Source: Tetragenococcus halophilus subsp. halophilus DSM 20339 (GTDB lineage Bacteria; Bacillota; Bacilli; Lactobacillales; Enterococcaceae). From it: a stretch of DNA of 64,000 nt. Where the stretch lies: contig NZ_PXYA01000001.1 of the NCBI RefSeq assembly GCF_003841405.1, positions 496,001 to 560,000 on the forward strand. Reading direction: 5' to 3'. The position numbers were made by a program, and so were the translations under genes. Under the pieces are notes generated by a model. It was given only the letters and a program-made list of their open reading frames with translations, was not told where the DNA came from and searched no databases. Positions 58,910-64,000 of this stretch are shown piece after piece; the stretch's first letter is position 1; each line of letters opens with the position of its first letter.

Positions 58910-61555
58910 TTATTTTGCATCATACCAAGTTTTCCCCCAACTACTTTCGGTAATCAACGGAACATCTAAATGAACAGCATTTTCCATAACTTCTTTTACC
59001 AATTGATCTAGTGTTTTAAGTTCACTTTCTGGAACTTCAAAAACTAACTCATCATGTACTTGTAAAAGCATGTTCGTTTCTAGTTGTTTTTCTTTTAATT
59101 GTTTATCTAATTCGATCATAGCAATTTTTAAGATATCAGCAGCGCTACCTTGAATCGGTGAATTAATCGCTGTTCTTTCGGCAAAAGATCTTAAGTTAAA
59201 GTTTCTAGAATTAATATCCTCAAGATAACGACGACGATGATAAAGCGTCTCAGCGAAACCTTTTTCCTTTGCTTGTTCTACAGAATCGTTCATATATTTT
59301 TTCACGCCAGGGTAGCGTTCAAAATAAGTATCAATATAATTTTTGGCTTCTTTACGAGAAATACCTAGGTTTTGTGATAAACCATAATCTGATATACCAT
59401 AAACAATCCCAAAGTTTACTGCTTTGGCTTGACGTCTGATATTAGCTGTTACATCTTCAGGTTTTTCAATATCAAACACACGCATAGCAGTACTGGCGTG
59501 GATATCTTGGTTTTCATTAAATGCCTCTTGTAAATGCTCATCTTTTGAAACATGAGCAAGCACGCGCAATTCAATTTGTGAATAGTCAGAAGAATAAATG
59601 ACCCAGTCGTGCTTTTGCGGAACAAAAGCTTGTCGAATTTTTCGTCCTTCTTCTAGACGAATAGGTATATTTTGTAAGTTTGGATCGACCGAACTTAGAC
59701 GCCCTGTTTGTGTTAAAGTTTGCAGATAACGCGTGTGAACTTTACCATCTTGTAAAATGACTTTTAAAAGTCCTTCAACATAAGTTGACTGGATCTTAGC
59801 AATCTGCCGGTATTTTAAGATATTTTCAACAATCGGTGATTTATCTTTTAACTGCTCTAAAACGTCAACAGCCGTCGAGTAACCTGTTTTGGTCTTTTTA
59901 ATGACAGGCAAGTTCATCTTTTCAAACAAAATATGCCCTAGTTGTTTAGGCGAATTGATATTGAATTTTTCTCCAGCTTGCTCAAAGATTTTTTCCTCAA
60001 TTTTTTGTAAGCTTTGAGCAAATTCATCCTTCATTTGATTCAATCGTTGGGCATCTACTGTAATACCTGTTATTTCCATTTCAGCTAAAATGGAAGAAAT
60101 AGGAGCTTCCAAATTTTTATATAGATCGAGTTGATTTTTATCTTTAAGCTCACCTTCTAATTTAGGCGTAAGCCATTGAATAGCCTTGATTTTTCTTGCT
60201 AAATGGGCAAAAAACGTCTCATCATCTTCGGGTAGACCTTTTTTTGCACCCTTACCATAAACAGCCACATCTGATTGGATATCTTGATAATCATAATGTG
60301 CACAAATCCCTGCAATATCATCCGTATTATCTGTATTGTCCAATAAATAAGCAGCAACCAAAACATCAAAAGAAAAACCTTCAGGCAAAGCAATGTAACG
60401 ATTCAACGCTACTTGGGTGCTTTTTGCGTTATAGACTCTTTTTCCTCTACTTTTATCGGTTAACCAGTTTTTAAAAGCCTTATTTTCAAAAATCTTATCG
60501 CTTTTTGTGACATAAATTTTCTTATCGTTACCCCATACAACGCCTACAATATCTTCTACATGATAATTTTCACCCAACATTTCGACATATAAAGCCATTT
60601 CATCGGTAAACATTTCTTCTGTCGGTTCATCAACCACTTCAAATAAAATGTCCTCCATCTTATTTTCTTCTTCTCCGACATCCAAATTATCCAAAAATGT
60701 TCGGAAATTCATTTCTTTATAAAAAGGAACAAGTTTATCCAAATCGCTACCTTCATATTTTAAAGAATCAATAGAAACATCAATAGGAGCAGATATATTT
60801 ATTGTGGCTAATTTTTTCGAAAGTAAGGCAGTTTCTTTATCATTAATTAGGTTTTCTTTCATCTTGCTTTGTTTCATCTCATCAATATGTTCGTAAACAC
60901 CTTCAACAGAATCATATTGATTTAATAATTTGATTGCAGTTTTATCCCCAATTTTTGTTACGCCTGGAATATTATCAGACGAATCTCCCGCTAGTCCTTT
61001 CATATCGATAATTTGTTTAGGTTTTAAACCATCATATTTTTCAGCAATATGGGCTGGCGTATAATCTTCTGTATCACTGACACCTTTTTTGGTAATCGCG
61101 ACTTTTACATCATCAGTTGCTAACTGGGTTAAATCCCGATCTCCTGTGAGAATAGTAACATCAAATTTATCTTTATCTACTTGCTCGGCTAAAGTACCGA
61201 TAATATCGTCTGCTTCATAGTTTTTTAACTCATAATAAGAGATGCCAAGGCCATTAATCAACTCTCTTATATAAGGAAGCTGTTCATTTAATTCTCCCGG
61301 TGTTTTAGCCCGTCCACCTTTATAATCTTCATACATTTCATTACGAAAAGTAGTTTTGCCTGCATCAAAAGCTACTAGCACATGGCTAGGCCTTTCTTTT
61401 TCCATGACATTTTCAAACATTAAATTAAAAGCGTAAATTGCATTGGTGTGAAGACCACTTGGATTTTTAAAACGTTCTAATGAACTGTGTAAGGCATAGA
61501 ATGCGCGAAATGCAACACTATTACCATCTACCAGTAGTAATTTATTTTTTGCCAT
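58910..61555 (-). CDS. polA: DNA polymerase I
   Basis: PolA fills gaps and removes RNA primers during replication and repair. The 881-residue protein has the 5'-3' exonuclease domain (about 1-290, LLVDGNSVAFRAFYAL and GDSSDNIPGVTKIGDKTA in part), a middle 3'-5' exonuclease-like domain (about 300-470) and the polymerase domain with SSDYSQIELRVLAH and LQVHDELVFEVP. The middle domain lacks the metal-binding DxE (the place reads MALYVEML), so proofreading is probably absent, as in other Gram-positive homologues. It is the first gene of polA-mutM-coaE. Confidence 0.96.
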   Translation of the reverse strand: MAKNKLLLVDGNSVAFRAFYALHSSLERFKNPSGLHTNAIYAFNLMFENVMEKERPSHVLVAFDAGKTTFRNEMYEDYKGGRAKTPGELNEQLPYIRELINGLGISYYELKNYEADDIIGTLAEQVDKDKFDVTILTGDRDLTQLATDDVKVAITKKGVSDTEDYTPAHIAEKYDGLKPKQIIDMKGLAGDSSDNIPGVTKIGDKTAIKLLNQYDSVEGVYEHIDEMKQSKMKENLINDKETALLSKKLATINISAPIDVSIDSLKYEGSDLDKLVPFYKEMNFRTFLDNLDVGEEENKMEDILFEVVDEPTEEMFTDEMALYVEMLGENYHVEDIVGVVWGNDKKIYVTKSDKIFENKAFKNWLTDKSRGKRVYNAKSTQVALNRYIALPEGFSFDVLVAAYLLDNTDNTDDIAGICAHYDYQDIQSDVAVYGKGAKKGLPEDDETFFAHLARKIKAIQWLTPKLEGELKDKNQLDLYKNLEAPISSILAEMEITGITVDAQRLNQMKDEFAQSLQKIEEKIFEQAGEKFNINSPKQLGHILFEKMNLPVIKKTKTGYSTAVDVLEQLKDKSPIVENILKYRQIAKIQSTYVEGLLKVILQDGKVHTRYLQTLTQTGRLSSVDPNLQNIPIRLEEGRKIRQAFVPQKHDWVIYSSDYSQIELRVLAHVSKDEHLQEAFNENQDIHASTAMRVFDIEKPEDVTANIRRQAKAVNFGIVYGISDYGLSQNLGISRKEAKNYIDTYFERYPGVKKYMNDSVEQAKEKGFAETLYHRRRYLEDINSRNFNLRSFAERTAINSPIQGSAADILKIAMIELDKQLKEKQLETNMLLQVHDELVFEVPESELKTLDQLVKEVMENAVHLDVPLITESSWGKTWYDAK

Positions 61556-61655
61556 TTTTTTATCCCCTCACTCAAATTCTCTTTACCTATTTTAACAAAC
61601 AATGAGGACGAAAGCGATCATTTATGGTTTGTTATCCTTAAGTAAACTAACGATT

Positions 61656-61713
61656 ATTAAAAAAACGCTCCGAATGAAAAGAGAGGTTTTCTCAGAACAT
61701 CGAAACGTTAAAT
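61656..61713 (-). terminator. Terminator after the BI-1 family gene
   Basis: An imperfect stem (AACGTTTCGATG with CATTCGGAGCGTT), with a small GAGAGG/CTC helix inside, is followed by seven Ts on the minus strand. Confidence 0.7.
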
Positions 61714-61718
61714 TTCTT

Positions 61719-62399
61719 TTAATTTCTAGAAAAAATACGTAAGAAGGATAAGAATAGATTAATAAAATCTAGGTAAAGTTGTAATGCCATAAAGGCAGCA
61801 AAACCGGTATTATCTTGACCAGCTGTAGCAAAATATAAATTTCTTATTTGTTGATTATCATAAGCAGTTAAACCTAAAAAGATCGCGACTGTTAAATAGG
61901 ATAAAAGATAATCAACAGCTGGACTTTGTAAAAAGAAATTGATGAGTGTTGCCACAATCACACCAATTAAAAGTCCAATCGCTGCACGACCAATTCCGCT
62001 TAAATCACGTTTTGTCATCGCCCCATATAAAGCCATAGCTAAAAAGGTAGCTGTCGCTGTAGCAAAAGCTTTTCCGACCAAGGCTTGCGTATACATCGAT
62101 AAAGTAACCGATAAAACAAGCCCGTTTAACAGCGAATAAACAACAAAACCTGCGATGGTTAACGAAGGATTTTTTTGTGCTTTAGCGCTAAGCAAAACCA
62201 CTAAAATGATTTCAGCCAACCATATGCCGGTTAATCCTAAAGGAAAGCTGTCGATAAAAGAAATGGTTTGTTCAAAAAACATCGTCATTGCTAAATACGC
62301 TGAAATAGCACTGATGCCAAGCCCTAAAGCAAAGATGCCATATACCTTAGCATAAAAGTGATTCACACCTTTTGCTTCAATTGCTGGATTATTATTCAT
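61719..62399 (-). CDS. Bax inhibitor-1 / YccA-family membrane protein
   Basis: The 226-residue protein has seven membrane helices and the BI-1 family pattern: NHFYAKVYGIFALGLGISAISAYLAM in part, the mid-protein GAMTKRDLSGIGR and, near the end, YDNQQIRNLYF with the conserved aspartate, then LQLYLDFINLFLSFLRIF. Bacterial homologues such as BsYetJ have been described as pH-dependent calcium leak channels; other roles are possible. The ATG at 62399 follows GCGAGGA and overlaps the end of the hotdog gene. Confidence 0.88.
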   Translation of the reverse strand: MNNNPAIEAKGVNHFYAKVYGIFALGLGISAISAYLAMTMFFEQTISFIDSFPLGLTGIWLAEIILVVLLSAKAQKNPSLTIAGFVVYSLLNGLVLSVTLSMYTQALVGKAFATATATFLAMALYGAMTKRDLSGIGRAAIGLLIGVIVATLINFFLQSPAVDYLLSYLTVAIFLGLTAYDNQQIRNLYFATAGQDNTGFAAFMALQLYLDFINLFLSFLRIFSRN

Positions 62400-62862
62400 T
62401 ATTTTCCTCGCTTTCTTCTTCATAAATCATAGGAGGTTGAACCATAACGACCGCATCTAAAACCCGCTTTTCTTCAGTGTTAACAGCTTCTACAGAAATA
62501 GTCACGACGTCTTTATGTTTATCCACTTTAATAACTTCTAGTAAAAAAGTCAACATTTCGTAATGATAAACAGCTTCTACAAAATTAACCGATAAATTCA
62601 CCACATGTGAACCGGGTCCTGGAAAGTGTTTTGAGATCGTACTGGTTACAATACCAATCAATAATACTGAAGGCACGAGCGGTTGCTTATAAATCGTTTT
62701 ACGGGCATAATCATGCTGGATATACAAAGGATTCGCATCATTGGTCAAACCTAAATATAATAATAGCTGGTCATCTTCAATCGCTTCAGTCACAGACATG
62801 GTCTGCCCTTCTTCGATTTCATCAATTGCCTTTCCTAAATTATTTAACTTCCCTATATCCAA
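62392..62862 (-). CDS. MaoC-like hotdog-fold protein
   Basis: The 156-residue protein resembles the MaoC-type enoyl-CoA hydratase domain. The usual hydratase motif (D-x-N-P-x-H-x-D) appears as TNDANPLYIQHDYA: Asp42 is kept but the catalytic histidine position holds Tyr47, though a His follows at 50. The later GIVTSTISKHFPGPGSHVVNLSVNFVEAVYH in part fits the fold. It may bind acyl groups without hydratase activity, or use a shifted residue. The start is a TTG at 62862, 9 bases after AGGAGG. An acidic tail ends the protein. Confidence 0.75.
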   Translation of the reverse strand: MDIGKLNNLGKAIDEIEEGQTMSVTEAIEDDQLLLYLGLTNDANPLYIQHDYARKTIYKQPLVPSVLLIGIVTSTISKHFPGPGSHVVNLSVNFVEAVYHYEMLTFLLEVIKVDKHKDVVTISVEAVNTEEKRVLDAVVMVQPPMIYEEESEENNE

Positions 62863-62941
62863 TCAACTAGCCTCCTATGTCTATGATTTTTATTTTATTA
62901 TTTTATCAACTATAAAAAAAGTGTCAAGCTAGCTAACGCTC

Positions 62942-64000
62942 TTATAATACACTTCGTGTTGTATTACTTAAAAGATCTTCATAGCTGCGTTCAAATTTTT
63001 GCACATCTCCGGCGCCCATAAAAATAATCACGCCATCTTTATGATCTAGAAGTGGAGAAACGTTGTCTTCTTGAATAACTTCGCCACCTTGATCAATCTT
63101 ATTTGCTAAGTCTTCTATTTTTACATCACCAGCTTGTTCACGCGCAGAACTAAATATGTCACATAAATAAACACTATCTGCTAAATTAAGTGCTTCGACA
63201 AAATCATCCATTAAAGCAATGGTACGCGAAAAAGTATGGGGTTGAAAAACTGCCACGATTTCTTTATCAGGGTATTTTTGACGAGCACCGTCAATTGTAG
63301 CCTTAATTTCTGCTGGATGATGTGCATAGTCATCGACAATTACCATATCAGAGACTTTCTTTTCACTAAAACGACGTTTTACTCCAGAAAATGAAGCCAT
63401 TTCTTCGGCAACTTCTTTCATATCAAAACCTTCTAAATGAGCCGTAGCGATAACACCTAAGGCATTATTGATATTATGTTGACCAAAAGCCGGCAAATCA
63501 AAGTGTCCGATGAAATCATCGTGGAAATAAACATCAAAAGCTGAACCAGTCGTGGTACGTGCGATATTTTCAGCCCGAATATCATCATCTGAATTCGCAC
63601 CGTAATAATAAATAGGAACATCTGCTTCTAATTTTCGTAAATAAGGATCATCACCAAAAGCTAAGATCCCTTTTTTAACTTGCTTAGCCATGGTTTGAAA
63701 AGCAGAAAATACATCATCGATACTCTTGAAGTAGTCTGGATGGTCAAAATCGATATTCGTCATAATTACATAATCTGGACTGTAAGCTAAGAAGTGACGT
63801 TGGTACTCACAAGCTTCAAAAGCAAAAAATTCAGCATCGGTTCTTCCATGACCTGTACCATCACCGATTAAAAAGCTAGTCGATTCAATGCCACTTAGTA
63901 TATGGGCTAATAAACCGGTTGTACTCGTTTTCCCGTGCGAGCCAGTAACAGCAATACTTGTAAAATGTTGAATAAAGTGTCCAATAAAGTCATGGTAACG
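62942..64000 (-). CDS. murC: UDP-N-acetylmuramate-L-alanine ligase (5' end outside the window)
   Basis: MurC adds L-alanine to UDP-N-acetylmuramic acid, the first peptide step of peptidoglycan precursor synthesis. The window holds the C-terminal 352 codons; the reading frame stays open to base 64000, where the N-terminal UDP-binding domain is cut off. The ATP loop [18 protein letters not shown] lies near 63920, followed by [48 protein letters not shown] in part and [14 protein letters not shown]. An internal Met at 63763 is not the start. Confidence 0.95.
   Translation of the reverse strand, partial: RYHDFIGHFIQHFTSIAVTGSHGKTSTTGLLAHILSGIESTSFLIGDGTGHGRTDAEFFAFEACEYQRHFLAYSPDYVIMTNIDFDHPDYFKSIDDVFSAFQTMAKQVKKGILAFGDDPYLRKLEADVPIYYYGANSDDDIRAENIARTTTGSAFDVYFHDDFIGHFDLPAFGQHNINNALGVIATAHLEGFDMKEVAEEMASFSGVKRRFSEKKVSDMVIVDDYAHHPAEIKATIDGARQKYPDKEIVAVFQPHTFSRTIALMDDFVEALNLADSVYLCDIFSSAREQAGDVKIEDLANKIDQGGEVIQEDNVSPLLDHKDGVIIFMGAGDVQKFERSYEDLLSNTTRSVL

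Noticed and set aside
60196-60474. Plus-strand frame of 92 codons inside polA
   Set aside because: It is antisense to the intact polA gene, with no ribosome site or recognisable family.
63699-63763. Start of murC at the internal methionine at 63763
   Set aside because: The frame stays open to the window end and includes the essential ATP-binding loop upstream of this Met, so the gene simply runs out of the window.

Overview
The window is a gene-dense, AT-rich stretch of the core chromosome of a low-GC Gram-positive bacterium. Gene content and order point to Lactobacillales, most likely Enterococcaceae such as Tetragenococcus or Enterococcus. The supporting clusters are comEA-comEB-comEC-holA beside rpsT, pcrA-ligA-gatCAB-dgkB, polA-mutM-coaE followed by nrdR-dnaB-dnaI, a glmS ribozyme, a CtsR box on clpB and a LexA box of the Firmicutes type. 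The family-level placement is an inference from gene order and protein style; no rRNA or tRNA gene is present to settle it. I saw no insertion sequence, prophage, CRISPR array or toxin-antitoxin pair.

Layout. 1-5.5 kb: rpsT, facing the competence DNA-uptake operon comEA-comEB-comEC with holA at its end, and a HAD phosphatase. 5.6-9 kb: an amino-acid ABC transporter (binding protein fused to permease, plus ATPase) in one operon with a PLP aminotransferase. 9.2-11.1 kb: tag, a GNAT acetyltransferase and an NAD(P)-binding protein, followed by a 434-base stretch without a gene. 11.5-21.7 kb: rlmCD, then pcrA, ligA, gatC, gatA, gatB and dgkB on the minus strand (DNA repair, Asn/Gln-tRNA amidation, lipid recycling). 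21.8-27.2 kb: a ClC antiporter and the fruR-fruK-fruA fructose operon. 27.4-33.8 kb: a 57-residue protein, ysxC, clpX, tig, a TPR protein, an RDD membrane protein and sppA. 33.9-36.3 kb: glmS with its leader ribozyme and a three-fold 92-base tandem repeat in its 3' region. 36.3-43.6 kb: an OsmC/Ohr protein, a tyrosine phosphatase, a small membrane protein, an amidohydrolase, thrC, queG, and a three-gene operon joining a nucleoside deoxyribosyltransferase, a membrane protein and an ECF-type S component. 43.8-52.5 kb: lepA, an SOS-type yolD-like gene, an AI-2E family permease, clpB, a YbhN-like membrane protein and pepT. 52.5-64 kb: nif3-like, trmK, dnaI, dnaB, nrdR, coaE, mutM, polA, a BI-1 protein, a MaoC-like hotdog protein and a murC cut off by the window end.

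Function. Most genes are housekeeping: replication initiation (dnaB, dnaI), replication and repair (polA, holA, ligA, pcrA, mutM, tag), translation (rpsT, gatCAB, lepA), RNA modification (rlmCD, trmK, queG), protein quality control (tig, clpX, clpB, sppA) and wall precursors (glmS, murC). Regulation readable in the DNA includes the glmS ribozyme (glucosamine-6-phosphate feedback), a CtsR heat-shock operator on clpB, a LexA-type operator on the yolD-like gene, a DeoR-type repressor in the fructose operon, and many bidirectional terminators between convergent genes.

I did not find a clearly new defence or mobile system. The observations most worth a second look are the 92-base tandem repeat that starts at the glmS stop codon, the deoxyribosyltransferase/S-component operon, the structured element between dnaI and trmK, and the SOS-controlled solitary yolD-like gene.
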